A DNA stretch of 64,000 nucleotides from Hymenobacter sp. YIM 151500-1 (lineage in GTDB: Bacteria; Bacteroidota; Bacteroidia; Cytophagales; Hymenobacteraceae): contig NZ_CP110139.1 of the NCBI RefSeq assembly GCF_025979885.1, positions 2,046,001 through 2,110,000 on the forward strand, written 5' to 3'. The stretch's first letter is position 1, and each line of letters begins with the position of its first letter. Below the pieces are notes generated by a model. It saw nothing but the letters and a program-made list of their open reading frames with translations. It did no database searches and was not told the DNA's origin. A program made the position numbers and the translations under genes. Below are positions 1 to 8,551 of the stretch, one piece after another.

Positions 1-2
1 TC

Positions 3-1877
3 GTGTACGCCACCATTATTGTGGTGCTGGTGTTCGTGCCGCTGTTTGCCTTGTCGGGCATGGAAGGGCGGATTTTCGCGCCCCTGGGCGTGGCCTACAT
101 CACCAGCATCGTGGCCTCGCTGTTCGTGTCGCTCACGGTGACGCCGGTGCTGTGCTACTACCTGCTACCCAACATGAAGCTGCACGCCGAGCACGACAGC
201 CGGCTGGTGCGCTGGCTGAAGGCCAAGGATACGCGGCTGCTGCATTTCGGCTTCCGGCACCCCCGACTGATACTGGGCACCACGGGGCTGCTGTTTGTGC
301 TGGCGGCGGCCACGGTGCCGTTTTTCGGGACGGAATTTCTGCCGCCCTTCAACGAAGGCTCTCTGACGGTGAACTTTTCGGCCCCGGCCGGCACCTCGCT
401 CACCGAGTCGAACCGGCTGGGTACGCTGGCCGAGCAACAGATGCTGCAACTGCCGGAAGTGGCCTACACCGCCCGCCGCACCGGCCGGGCCGAACTGGAC
501 GAGCACGCGGAGTCGGTGAACAACTCGGAAATCGAAGTAGCTTTCAAGACCGACGAGGAGCTGGAGAAAGCCGGTATCGAGCGGCGCAGCAAAGATGAAA
601 TCCTGGCCGATTTGCGCCAGCGCCTGGCCGTGCTGCGGGGCGTGACGGTGAACATCGGGCAACCCATTTCGCACCGGCTCGACCACCTCTTGTCAGGCGT
701 GCGGGCGCAGGTGGCTATCAAGCTGTTCGGCAACGACTTACTGGAGCTGCGCCGCTATGCCGCCCAGGTGCGTGACGCGGCGGCCACCGTGCCGGGCGTG
801 GTGGACTTGCAGGTGGAAAAGCAGGTGCAGGTGCCGCAACTGCTCATTAAGCCGCGCGAAGACGCCATTCGGGCCCTGGGGCTGGAGCGGGGCAACGTGG
901 TGCAGGATTTGGAAACCTTGTTTCAGGGCGCCGTGGTATCGAGCATTCTGCAAGGGCAGCAGCGGTTTGACCTGATTGTGAAGCTGCCCGACTCGCTGCG
1001 CGCCGACATTTCGCGCATTGCCGAAACGCGCATCGAGACGCCGGGCGGGGGCTTTGTGCCGGTGAAGGCCGTGGCCGACGTGAGCTACGAGCCCGGCCCG
1101 AACACCATCAACCACGAAAACACCCAGCGCCGCATCACCATCTCGCTGAACGTGGCCGGCCGCGACCTGGGCTCCACGGTGCGGGAGGTGCAGCAGCGCG
1201 TGCGCGAGCGGGTGCCGCTGCCCACGGGCTACTACCTCACCTACGGCGGGCAGTTCGAGAGCCAACAGGCGGCCAGCAGCCGGATTTTGTGGCTGAGCCT
1301 GTTCTCCTTCCTGGGCATTTTCCTGGTGCTGTATTCGCACTTTCGGTCGGGGCTGATGGTGGCGCAAATCATGCTCAACATCCCCTTGGCCCTGATTGGC
1401 TCGGTGGCGGCGGTGCTGCTCACGGGCGGCACGCTGAGCATTGCCTCGCTGGTGGGCTTTATCACCCTCACCGGCATTGCCTCGCGCAACGGCATCATGA
1501 TGATTTCGCACTACATCCACCTAGTGGAGAAAGAAGGCGAAACCTTCTCCGACCATATGATTGTGCGCGGCTCGCTGGAGCGGCTGGTGCCGGTGCTAAT
1601 GACGGCCCTGGTGGCGGCGCTGGCCTTGATTCCGCTGACGCTGGCCAAGGACGCGCCCGGTAAGGAAATCCTTTACCCGGTGGCTGTGGTGATTCTGGGC
1701 GGGCTGCTGTCGAGCACCCTGCTGGACATCGTGGTGACGCCGGTAGTGTTTCGGCTGCTGGGCCGCCGGGCGCTGGCGCAGTACCGGGCCAGCCACGCCG
1801 CCCCAGCCCTGACGCCCACGTTGGACGCTCAGCCATTTACACCGCCCACCGACCAAAGCGCCGTGTCGCCCACGTAA
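3..1877 (+). CDS. Heavy-metal efflux RND pump, CusA/CzcA type (5' end missing)
   Basis: This is the C-terminal 624 residues of an inner-membrane RND transporter that exports metal ions (probably Cu/Ag or Co/Zn/Cd) by proton exchange, together with a periplasmic adaptor and an outer-membrane channel. The reading frame is already open at the window edge, and the family is usually about 1,030-1,050 residues, so roughly the first 40% is outside. Visible features are the transmembrane run after the central loop, the periplasmic porter domain with the FGTEFLPPFNEGSL stretch typical of heavy-metal RND pumps, and a second membrane block near the end (SIASLVGFITLTGIASRNG). The following metal-related genes on the same strand support a metal-resistance role. 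Family confident; the metal is not determined. Confidence 0.93.
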   Translation: MYATIIVVLVFVPLFALSGMEGRIFAPLGVAYITSIVASLFVSLTVTPVLCYYLLPNMKLHAEHDSRLVRWLKAKDTRLLHFGFRHPRLILGTTGLLFVLAAATVPFFGTEFLPPFNEGSLTVNFSAPAGTSLTESNRLGTLAEQQMLQLPEVAYTARRTGRAELDEHAESVNNSEIEVAFKTDEELEKAGIERRSKDEILADLRQRLAVLRGVTVNIGQPISHRLDHLLSGVRAQVAIKLFGNDLLELRRYAAQVRDAAATVPGVVDLQVEKQVQVPQLLIKPREDAIRALGLERGNVVQDLETLFQGAVVSSILQGQQRFDLIVKLPDSLRADISRIAETRIETPGGGFVPVKAVADVSYEPGPNTINHENTQRRITISLNVAGRDLGSTVREVQQRVRERVPLPTGYYLTYGGQFESQQAASSRILWLSLFSFLGIFLVLYSHFRSGLMVAQIMLNIPLALIGSVAAVLLTGGTLSIASLVGFITLTGIASRNGIMMISHYIHLVEKEGETFSDHMIVRGSLERLVPVLMTALVAALALIPLTLAKDAPGKEILYPVAVVILGGLLSSTLLDIVVTPVVFRLLGRRALAQYRASHAAPALTPTLDAQPFTPPTDQSAVSPT

Positions 1878-1889
1878 CCGCCGCGCCGC

Positions 1890-2513
1890 ATGACGAGCCC
1901 CGCTACAACGGTTTTCTACGTGAAGCACATGGTATGTCCGCGCTGCCTGCTGGTGATGCGGGAGCTGCTGGCGGCCCTGGGCCTGCCGGCCGTGCGCGTA
2001 GAGCTGGGCGAAGTGGAAGTAGGCCGGCCGCTGGACACCGCCGAGCAGGCCGCTCTGCGGGCCGGGCTGGTGGCAGAAGGATTCGAGCTGCTGGAGCTGC
2101 GGGCCCCGCGGGAGCGGCTGGTGGCGGCCGTAAAGCAGGCGGTGGCGGAGCTGCTGTGCACCGCGCCGCGGCAGCTGGGCAGCGGGCGGTGCTCCGGGGA
2201 GCTGACCCGGCGGCTGGGCCGGCCGTTTGCGTACCTGAGCGACGCTTTTTCGGCGGTGGAGGGCGTGGGGCTGGAGCAGTACGTGATTGGGCAGCGGGTG
2301 GCGGCGGCCGAGGAGCTGCTGAAGGCCGGCACGCTCCCCGTGGGCCGCATTGCCCAGCAGCTGGGCTACAGCAGTCTGGGGCATTTGTCAAGGCAGTTTC
2401 GGCGGGTTACGGGCGTGTCGCCGACGGAGTACCGGCGGGCCCGCGCGGCTGGGGTGGTGCATTCGTCGGCCCGGCTGGAAGCAGGGTCGGAACCTTGGCC
2501 ACAAATCTTGTAG
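1890..2513 (+). CDS. AraC-family regulator with HMA-like N-terminus
   Basis: This 207-residue protein joins a small N-terminal region resembling a heavy-metal-associated domain (KHMVCPRC with a CxxC pair at about residues 16-19) to a C-terminal AraC/XylS double helix-turn-helix (about residues 105-195, including VGRIAQQLGYSSLGHLSRQF and the closing GVSPTEYRR). It starts 12 bases after the metal-pump stop, so the two are probably co-transcribed. The likely role is metal-responsive control of the pump and the small copper proteins downstream; this is inferred from context and the CxxC. It is much shorter than AraC proteins with a sugar-binding cupin domain. Confidence 0.85.
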   Translation: MTSPATTVFYVKHMVCPRCLLVMRELLAALGLPAVRVELGEVEVGRPLDTAEQAALRAGLVAEGFELLELRAPRERLVAAVKQAVAELLCTAPRQLGSGRCSGELTRRLGRPFAYLSDAFSAVEGVGLEQYVIGQRVAAAEELLKAGTLPVGRIAQQLGYSSLGHLSRQFRRVTGVSPTEYRRARAAGVVHSSARLEAGSEPWPQIL

Positions 2514-2595
2514 CTGGCGGGCGGGAATCGTGCATAACAACCGGGCAGGGCGGCAGTACAATAAGTATAGTTTTCACCCTCAATCTGTTTCACTC

Positions 2596-2940
2596 ATGCA
2601 CCAACAACACCAACAGCTCCTGCAAGCACTGAACGAATGTATTGCCGCCTGTGAGCATTGCGCCACCGCCTGCCTACAGGAAGACGACGTGAAGATGATG
2701 GTCCGCTGCATCAGCCTGGACCGGGACTGCGCCGACATCTGCGCCCTGACGGCCCGCTTCCTGGCCCGCGGCTCGGAGCACGCCCAGCACCTGCTGCGCG
2801 AATGTGCCGAAATCTGCCGGGCCTGCGGCCAGGAGTGCGAGCAGCACGCGGCCCATGCGGAACACTGCCGTATGTGTGCTGAGGCGTGCCGTCGCTGTGA
2901 AGAAGCCTGTATGCAGGCCGCTGGCGCGTCGGCGCGCTAA
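2596..2940 (+). CDS. Cys-rich four-helix-bundle copper-binding protein
   Basis: The 114-residue product has regularly spaced cysteines in a helical background (CIAACEHCATAC, CADICALTA, CAEICRACGQEC, CRMCAEACRRCEEAC), the pattern of the DUF326/Csp-like four-helix bundle proteins that store Cu(I) in the bundle core. I took the ATG at 2596 because it begins the family-like MHQQHQQLLQALNEC segment; a longer upstream reading has no support. It sits between an AraC regulator and an HMA protein, followed by a clear terminator. Its role is probably cytosolic copper buffering. Confidence 0.88.
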   Translation: MHQQHQQLLQALNECIAACEHCATACLQEDDVKMMVRCISLDRDCADICALTARFLARGSEHAQHLLRECAEICRACGQECEQHAAHAEHCRMCAEACRRCEEACMQAAGASAR

Positions 2941-2960
2941 GCGACTTCCTTACCAATAAA

Positions 2961-2992
2961 GCCCGGCTGACGGACGTTAGCCGGGTTTTTTG
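2961..2992 (+). terminator. Rho-independent terminator
   Basis: The sequence reads CCCGGCT, a short loop, AGCCGGG, then a run of six T. It lies 20 bases after the copper-binding protein stop and closes the metal operon. Confidence 0.8.
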
Positions 2993-3063
2993 CGGCCTGC
3001 TCGGCTACGAATCTTGCAAGCCGAGAGGGTAAATCCTGTACGTGTAGGGCGGCACGGCGGGGC

Positions 3064-3071
3064 TAGGTTTG
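3064..3071 (+). promoter_or_regulatory. Candidate Bacteroidota -7 promoter element
   Basis: TAGGTTTG matches the Bacteroidota -7 consensus TAnnTTTG and lies about 49 bases upstream of the HMA gene start, after a terminator. I see no convincing -33 TTTG partner. Confidence 0.4.
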
Positions 3072-3119
3072 CGTGTTGTACGATTGGCTGGCGTGCCCAG
3101 CCCTAACCCGTTGAAACCC

Positions 3120-3329
3120 ATGCAAACGTTAAAATTCAAAACCAACATCAACTGCGGTGGCTGCATCAAGGCCGTGACGCCCACGCTGAACCAGGAACTG
3201 GGCGCTGGCAACTGGCAAGTAGATACGGCCGACCCGGACAAGATTCTGACCGTGAGCTGTGCCCTGCCCCAGCAGCAGGTAGTAGCCCTGGTGGAAGAGG
3301 CGGGCTTCAAGGCCGAGCCAGTAGGCTAA
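3120..3329 (+). CDS. Small heavy-metal-associated (HMA) protein, CopZ-like
   Basis: The 69-residue protein is a single HMA fold. The metal-binding loop is NINCGGC (CxxC at about residues 11-14), and the C-terminal half ends in the usual VVALVEEAGFKAEP strand. It probably carries Cu(I) to pumps or regulators. The start at 3120 gives MQTLKFKTNINCGG, the normal HMA beginning; an in-frame ATG at 3069 would add 17 unsupported residues. It is a separate transcription unit between two terminators. Confidence 0.9.
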   Translation: MQTLKFKTNINCGGCIKAVTPTLNQELGAGNWQVDTADPDKILTVSCALPQQQVVALVEEAGFKAEPVG

Positions 3330-3431
3330 GCTACCTCCCGTGTCGTAGTTTTGGGCCGGCGGCCTGTAAAGTGTGTGCGGGTCGCCAGAGCAGGTAACTT
3401 GGTTACTGGCTAGACGACACCTATTGCAACG

Positions 3432-3463
3432 AAGAAGCCCAGCCTCATGGCTGGGCTTCTTGA
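3432..3463. terminator. Hairpin terminator
   Basis: A near-perfect hairpin (AAGAAGCCCAGCC, loop TCAT, GGCTGGGCTTCTT) lies about 100 bases after the HMA gene and before the injection-system cassette. Confidence 0.65.
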
Positions 3464-3603
3464 GTTTAAGCCAGACACCCCAGTTAGTATCGGGAAAGGC
3501 GCACCTGATTGCTCAAGGCATTTTACCTTACCTTCGTCGCTCGCTCTGCTCCCTACACACCTGTTGCTCCAACGCGTTTTTTCGTCTCTTCAGTTGGCAG
3601 CAC

Positions 3604-4476
3604 ATGACTTTTTCTACTACGGCGTTACCCGATAAGCCGCTGACGTTGGCCCCGGAAGCGGCCAGTTATACGTACCGCGTAGCCACTGTCTCCACGGTGC
3701 AGGTGCGTCAGCAAGTGGCTTTGAGCGAAAACACCGTCACCTTGCGCCACGCCCTGCTTGGCCAGAACGAGGCGGGCGGGTACGTGTTCCGCACCCAGCA
3801 ATTGCACACACAGCTCAAAAACGCCGACCCCGGCAGCCAGCTGCTGGCCGAGTTCAACGCGCTGAACGAAGACCTGCTGCTGGCCACCGACGCCCACGGC
3901 CATTTGCTGGAGCTGCTCAACCTGCCCGACGTGGTGGCCCGGTGGCGGGAGCTACGCCAGTACCTGAGCCAGACCTACCGTCGCCTGCCGTCCTTGCCGC
4001 AGCTGCTGGCCCTGATGGACCAGCAGCTGGCCGACCCAGCCGGATTGCTGGCCGGTATGCAGCATAAAGGGGCATTCGGGGTGCTGTACGCCGGCGTGCT
4101 GGGCTACCCGGTGCAAGCGGATGCCCTGGTGGACACGCGGCAGGTCATCCAAAACTACTTGGGCAAGCTGGACCTGCCACTGCGACTGCTCACCACTGTA
4201 GCGCCGCACCCCATGGCGCCCGAAGAAGTGCTGGTCACGCGCACCGGAACGCTGGACGACGCAGCCTTTGACCGGCTGGCGTTTACGCGGATGATGGAGG
4301 TCATCACCGACGATTTCACGTTCCAGGAAGAGCTGCGGCTGACCTGCCGCCAGGAATACCGCCTGGACGCCCGCACCGGCTGGCTGCTAGGCGCCACGCA
4401 GCACCTGCGCGCCGAGGTGCCGGGGGCCTACGTGAACGACGTGCGGCACGAACTGACTGAAACCGACACCCGCTGA
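3604..4476 (+). CDS. T6SS-associated adaptor-like protein, upstream of DUF4280
   Basis: The 290-residue protein has no catalytic motif that I recognise. It is built like the protein at 48579-49580: an N-terminal beta region, a long helical middle, and a C-terminal region ending in a description of residue pairs such as YRLDARTGW (compare YDLDLATGW in the other copy). Both are immediately upstream of a DUF4280 PAAR-like gene, so a role as adaptor or chaperone loading the DUF4280 protein on the spike is inferred. I chose ATG 3604 because upstream codons run through the terminator hairpin. Confidence 0.7.
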   Translation: MTFSTTALPDKPLTLAPEAASYTYRVATVSTVQVRQQVALSENTVTLRHALLGQNEAGGYVFRTQQLHTQLKNADPGSQLLAEFNALNEDLLLATDAHGHLLELLNLPDVVARWRELRQYLSQTYRRLPSLPQLLALMDQQLADPAGLLAGMQHKGAFGVLYAGVLGYPVQADALVDTRQVIQNYLGKLDLPLRLLTTVAPHPMAPEEVLVTRTGTLDDAAFDRLAFTRMMEVITDDFTFQEELRLTCRQEYRLDARTGWLLGATQHLRAEVPGAYVNDVRHELTETDTR

Positions 4477-4480
4477 CCCG

Positions 4481-5842
4481 ATGGCCGACATTCAATACGT
4501 GCCAGGCGGAGCGTACCTGCTCTGCGACAAAGGCAGCAAGCCCGGCCAGCTCACGGCCCGCGAAAAAGGCGTGTCACTAAAGGGCAAGCCCTGGGCCACG
4601 GAGTTCGACGCGCTGCCGGTGCTAAACGTGCCGGACTTCGCCACCTGCCTAATTTTGAAAAAGTGCGTGCCTGCTACCATGCAGTGGCAGCAGACTTTAG
4701 CGGGCGCGGTGACTGTGGATGGGGAAAAACCGTTGCTGGAGCATTCGGTTCTTCCTTGCACTGTGGGCGGCACCATCCGCATCTTCATGAGCCTGAGCGC
4801 CGCCACCGCCGCGGCCACGCAAGCCGCCACCAACCACAAAATGGCGGAGGAGGCCAAGCAGGAAGCCCGAGAAGCCAAGGAAAATGCCAACCTGCTGTTT
4901 TGGGCGGGCGTGGGCGTGGCAGCAGTGGTCGGCGTGGCGGCCATTGCGTTAACGGGCGGCGCGGCAGCCCCGCTGGTGGCCCTGGCCGCGGAGGTGGCGC
5001 TCGAAGCGGCCGTGGTGGGCGCGGTGGCCGGCGGCGCAGCCGGGGCCGTGGCCGGCGGCATAGAAGGCTACAACCGCGATGGGCTGGACGGCGCCGCGGA
5101 AGGCATTGTGCCGGGCGCTGCGATGGGCGCACTCATGGGCAGCGTCGGCGGGGTGGTGTCGGCCCTCGGGGGCGGCATCTTCCTGCTGCCGTCTCTGTTT
5201 GAGTTCGGGCACGGCGTGTACGCGGACGTGAAGGTGATGCACTACGAGCCGTCGGTGGGCAATGGGCTGGTGGTGTTTTCGGACATAGCCACTATAGCAG
5301 CCGGTGCCCTCGCCGCAAAGGGGGCCGACCTGACCAAGCCGGCGCCGGGCCGTTACTTGTACCGCGAGGACAGTTTTCCGTACTCGCAAGAAGGCAAGCT
5401 GCCCGGTCGCTTGAAATCATACGTTGACGAAGAAGGCAACCTTAATCCGGCTAACGCTAACGGTGCGGCAACCGTGCAGGACCACGTGCGCGGGTCGGAA
5501 CCACGCAAGAGTGACAGCCCCTACACGTCCACTTCCGCCGAACTGGAGGCCGGTAAATCCTACGGCGACCATGAAATTCGTGTGGATAAGCGCCAATTGG
5601 AGCGTGACATCCAAAAGGGTAAAGTCAAGGATGTTGAAATCCTGGAACACGATAAAGTAGTCGGCGAATTGGAGGCGAAGCGTGTGGAAGCCCAGGAGCG
5701 CTACGACCGAAGTCCCACAGCTAGGAACCTAGGTAAGGTTAGGGATGCTGAACGAGATTTATTTAATGCCAAGCGAGACAAAGAAATTTTAGTAAAGGGT
5801 AAAGTGCCCGCCAAGTATGTTCGCGTTAGAAAAAAGCCTTGA
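4481..5842 (+). CDS. PAAR-like DUF4280 protein with ADP-ribosyltransferase-like toxin tail
   Basis: The 453-residue protein has three parts. Residues 1-105 are the DUF4280 PAAR-like domain, with Cys and Pro spacing as in the spike-tip family. Residues about 140-260 are an Ala/Gly-rich hydrophobic stretch typical of pre-toxin membrane segments. Residues about 285-453 are a polymorphic toxin tail. In that tail an Arg (RYLYRED), a YTSTSAEL motif and a late Glu (KEILVKGKVP) follow the R-S-E order of ADP-ribosyltransferase toxins. The enzyme call is an inference from these motifs. The gene is 4 bases after the adaptor-like gene, and an immunity-like gene follows 1 base later, which is classic effector cassette order. 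Confidence 0.72.
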   Translation: MADIQYVPGGAYLLCDKGSKPGQLTAREKGVSLKGKPWATEFDALPVLNVPDFATCLILKKCVPATMQWQQTLAGAVTVDGEKPLLEHSVLPCTVGGTIRIFMSLSAATAAATQAATNHKMAEEAKQEAREAKENANLLFWAGVGVAAVVGVAAIALTGGAAAPLVALAAEVALEAAVVGAVAGGAAGAVAGGIEGYNRDGLDGAAEGIVPGAAMGALMGSVGGVVSALGGGIFLLPSLFEFGHGVYADVKVMHYEPSVGNGLVVFSDIATIAAGALAAKGADLTKPAPGRYLYREDSFPYSQEGKLPGRLKSYVDEEGNLNPANANGAATVQDHVRGSEPRKSDSPYTSTSAELEAGKSYGDHEIRVDKRQLERDIQKGKVKDVEILEHDKVVGELEAKRVEAQERYDRSPTARNLGKVRDAERDLFNAKRDKEILVKGKVPAKYVRVRKKP

Positions 5843-5843
5843 T

Positions 5844-6503
5844 ATGAATCCGTCTCAATATCCCAAAGAGGTTTACAACCTGCTGTACGCCGATGAAAAC
5901 GGCGAAATTGTGGGCTTGGATGAGGTTCAATACATGGACCCCGTTCCGGCCGAACGCATACCGGCGCTGGTAGCCTTGTTGCAGAGCGACGATATTTACG
6001 TAGCTTACCAATGCGGCCTTATTTTAGCTGCTTGGGGGGTGAAGGAAGGCATTGAACACCTTCGCATGCTGGTGGAAACCCGCATCGACAAAACCGCCGA
6101 TTTTGAGCCGCACCGACTGTGGGGAGAAGATAATGTGTATGACGTTATTGCGCGGGCGCTGTCGATGGCGATGCAATACACGGATTATAACAAAGCTGAA
6201 ATCACAGCTTTGTTAGCAAGAATCCTCGAATTGTACGGCGAATGCTACTTTGAAAGCAAGCTGAAATATGCGTTGCTCGATGTTAGGGTGCCCGAGCTGA
6301 TGCCCAACATCAAACAGGCCCTGCAAGTGGCGCTGGACCACGGACGCTACTACCAAGCCAGTCAGCTGCTACCCGTGTTGGCCGTGTACGACCGAGCCTT
6401 TGCGCAAGCACAGATTCCCGTGTTTGAAAGGTTGACGAGCCAAGACCAACGCATCAAATACAACCTGGAGGAAATGCAGCAATACTTAATAGGTGGTCAT
6501 TAG
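5844..6503 (+). CDS. Candidate immunity protein, helical-repeat type
   Basis: The 219-residue protein is helical and resembles HEAT-like repeat immunity proteins, with a segment of paired helices around VALLQSDDIYVAYQCGLILA. It begins one base after the toxin stop, which supports an immunity role against the DUF4280 toxin. I preferred ATG 5844 over an in-frame ATG at 5817 inside the toxin gene. Part of its C-terminal coding sequence (HGRYYQASQLLPVLAVYD) is repeated in a gene scrap at 7291. Function is inferred from position. Confidence 0.6.
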   Translation: MNPSQYPKEVYNLLYADENGEIVGLDEVQYMDPVPAERIPALVALLQSDDIYVAYQCGLILAAWGVKEGIEHLRMLVETRIDKTADFEPHRLWGEDNVYDVIARALSMAMQYTDYNKAEITALLARILELYGECYFESKLKYALLDVRVPELMPNIKQALQVALDHGRYYQASQLLPVLAVYDRAFAQAQIPVFERLTSQDQRIKYNLEEMQQYLIGGH

Positions 6504-6560
6504 CTTTCTACAGTTAATCCTTGCGGAATTAGTAAACAGAACAGAGAATGGCGGTTTACA

Positions 6561-7193
6561 TTGAAGATTCAACGCAATGCCAGCGGTTTGAAGTTAATGT
6601 TCCCTAACATGCGTGAGGCCGTAACACAGGAGAATAAAATCATTGCCAAGACGCTGGCTACGGCATTCGGGGTAAAGCCAACCGTTCGTAAGTATTGGGA
6701 CGACAACCGCGAATTGAGCGTGGATGTGTTGACTTGCGCTAATCCGGTTGACCCAGCCTGGGTCAACTACGGTACCATCGGTTTGTCGGACCACCCCCTG
6801 ATGCAAGATGGCAAGGAGTTCCCCGTGCGCGTTGAAATCACCGGCGCTGCATATGAGCAATTTGTGGATTTTCCTAACATCTTGTCTACTGCCGCCTTCT
6901 ATACCATGCGCAACAACTGGTTTTGCTCGCCGGGCGCCGTGTTGCGCAACGGCGTGGAAATGTACCTGTCCAACAGCGACATGAAGCACCTGCTGTTTAC
7001 AGCGCCTTCGTTGTGGGAAGACAATTTGACAACCCTCCCGTTGGACACCAAAAAGGTAGCTTGGCTGATGGCGGTGCCCATATCAGAAGCCGAGCGAGTT
7101 TACAAAGAAGCCAACGGCACCGAGGCATTGGAAGACTTACTGGAAAAGCATCAGGTAGATGTGTTAGACCTGAAAAGAAAGTCGGTTGTGTAG
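6561..7193 (+). CDS. Suppressor-of-fused (SUFU) domain protein, probable immunity protein
   Basis: The 210-residue protein shows the SUFU-family pattern: YGTIGLSDHPL, FPNILSTAAFYTMRN, PGAVLRNGVEMY, DMKHLLFTAPSLW and VAWLMAVPISEAE. Bacterial SUFU proteins are often immunity proteins for polymorphic toxins, which fits its place after a toxin/immunity pair. The start is uncertain: TTG at 6561 gives the longest sensible frame, and the next in-frame ATG (about 6600) would cut 13 residues. Confidence 0.75.
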   Translation: MKIQRNASGLKLMFPNMREAVTQENKIIAKTLATAFGVKPTVRKYWDDNRELSVDVLTCANPVDPAWVNYGTIGLSDHPLMQDGKEFPVRVEITGAAYEQFVDFPNILSTAAFYTMRNNWFCSPGAVLRNGVEMYLSNSDMKHLLFTAPSLWEDNLTTLPLDTKKVAWLMAVPISEAERVYKEANGTEALEDLLEKHQVDVLDLKRKSVV

Positions 7194-7290
7194 TTGTTAC
7201 TCTGGGCTACGGCCACTGTAGCAAAGCCGGGTCGCCAAGCACGCTGTTACGCCTCGAAACCCCTTCCCATTATCTGCCATTAAAGAGGGT

Positions 7291-7401
7291 ATGTCAGCGA
7301 CGCTGGCCCACGGCCGCTACTATCAAGCCAGCCAACTATTGCCCGTGTTGGCCGTGTACGACCAAGCACTTGCGCAAGCACAGATTCCCGTGTTACGCTG
7401 G
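7291..7401 (+). pseudogene. Fragment of a second immunity gene
   Basis: This stretch encodes AHGRYYQASQLLPVLAVYD followed by QALAQAQIPV, nearly identical to the C-terminal part of the immunity-like protein at 5844-6503. The similarity stops on both sides, so it is a remnant of a duplicated immunity gene. Confidence 0.8.
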
Positions 7402-7460
7402 CGCTGGTTAGTCTGAAGCAAGCCAAAACGAATGCTGCTAGCTTGTAGGCTGTGGTAATT

Positions 7461-7913
7461 TTATGCGGCTTGCAGTTCAGCTTCGTAGTAGCAGTCCCAG
7501 TAGCCATTGTCGAGGCGGTAGACGTTGACACGGTGCACTAGGCCCGTGCGAGGGTGGCGGGCTTTAAGCTGACCGCGCCAGATGATGGGACAGGCCAAAG
7601 CATCGGGAGTGGGTTGGACGGGCTGGCCGAGGGCATAGGCAAAGGGAGTGGGTGCTAGGTTAGGGGCCGCATCGGGCAGTGGGGCGGGCCCCTCGCCTAC
7701 TGTTTCGGGCTTAGCCTGTGATGGTGTACAGTCTTGGTCGTGCCAAGCCAGCAACTCGCCACAGTTAGGGCACAAGAAAGCACCTGTGTCGCCAAAGTGG
7801 TCGAGGGTAATAAGGTCCTCGGCGACTTCCGGCAAGTTAGAGTCGAGTACGAGGGTTTGCGGGGCTCTTTTACGAGTAGGCATACGGTCTTCGATTAGTT
7901 CGATGCTGGCCAT
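7461..7913 (-). CDS. Zinc-ribbon-containing hypothetical protein
   Basis: The 150-residue protein is not recognised. It has a CxxC pair (FLCPNCGELLAWHDQDC) in the middle, a Pro/Ala-rich linker and a C-terminal basic segment ending near NVYRLDNGYWDCYYEAEL. Start candidates are ATG 7913 and ATG 7883; 7913 is used here. It stands alone, convergent with the effector cassette. Confidence 0.5.
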   Translation of the reverse strand: MASIELIEDRMPTRKRAPQTLVLDSNLPEVAEDLITLDHFGDTGAFLCPNCGELLAWHDQDCTPSQAKPETVGEGPAPLPDAAPNLAPTPFAYALGQPVQPTPDALACPIIWRGQLKARHPRTGLVHRVNVYRLDNGYWDCYYEAELQAA

Positions 7914-8131
7914 AAGGCGTGCGCAAGGCATCGGGCAAGACAAGTATACTAAATTAATTAGTAAATTGTTTGTATAATAGCGTATTCTTGCAATCTGAAG
8001 CACGCGCCCATTGGTGGCTACCGTCTCTGAAAAACCACGCCTGTGAGCTGTTTTCACACATATCTTACCTAATACTTGTATAGACCAGGTAGGCACACAC
8101 CATTTTCACTAAAATAAATAGCAAAAACAGT

Positions 8132-8392
8132 ATGAAGTATTTTCTTCCAGATGAGGAGTCCTTGCGGGAGATATTTGGGGCCTACATGGACAAGGGCTTG
8201 CGGTTTGAAATGAAACCGGATTCCTACTTCGGGTGCTACGCGCTGAAGGTGCGGTTTGCCGAGGGTAGCAACGCCTCGCCGGTGCTGCCGCTGTACCCGG
8301 ACAAGATGCAGACGCCGGAGGCGGCCCAGCAGTGGTTGGAGCACCTGCGGGATGAGCAGCTAGCGATGATAACGCGAGGGCTGGTGGGGTAA
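8132..8392 (+). CDS. Small hypothetical protein
   Basis: The 86-residue acidic protein (MKYFLPDEESLREIFGAYMD) has no motif that I can name. A clean ATG, codon use like its neighbours and a terminator hairpin 25 bases after the stop support it as a real gene. Confidence 0.6.
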   Translation: MKYFLPDEESLREIFGAYMDKGLRFEMKPDSYFGCYALKVRFAEGSNASPVLPLYPDKMQTPEAAQQWLEHLRDEQLAMITRGLVG

Positions 8393-8416
8393 GTCGCGTT
8401 GCTCACCAAAAATGGA

Positions 8417-8443
8417 ACAGCCCCGACCAATGGCCGGGGCTGT
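8417..8443. terminator. Hairpin terminator
   Basis: ACAGCCCCG, a nine-base loop, CGGGGCTGT. It lies just after the small gene and ahead of the convergent Pycsar genes; T-runs are weak. Confidence 0.6.
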
Positions 8444-8551
8444 ATACTGGCAGTAGTAGGTTAGCTACTTCTGTTGAATCCTCGGTTGCACAAATGCTAT
8501 TCTGCTGCGGTATGCATAGCATAATGACATTTGTATTTGAAATAATTTATA

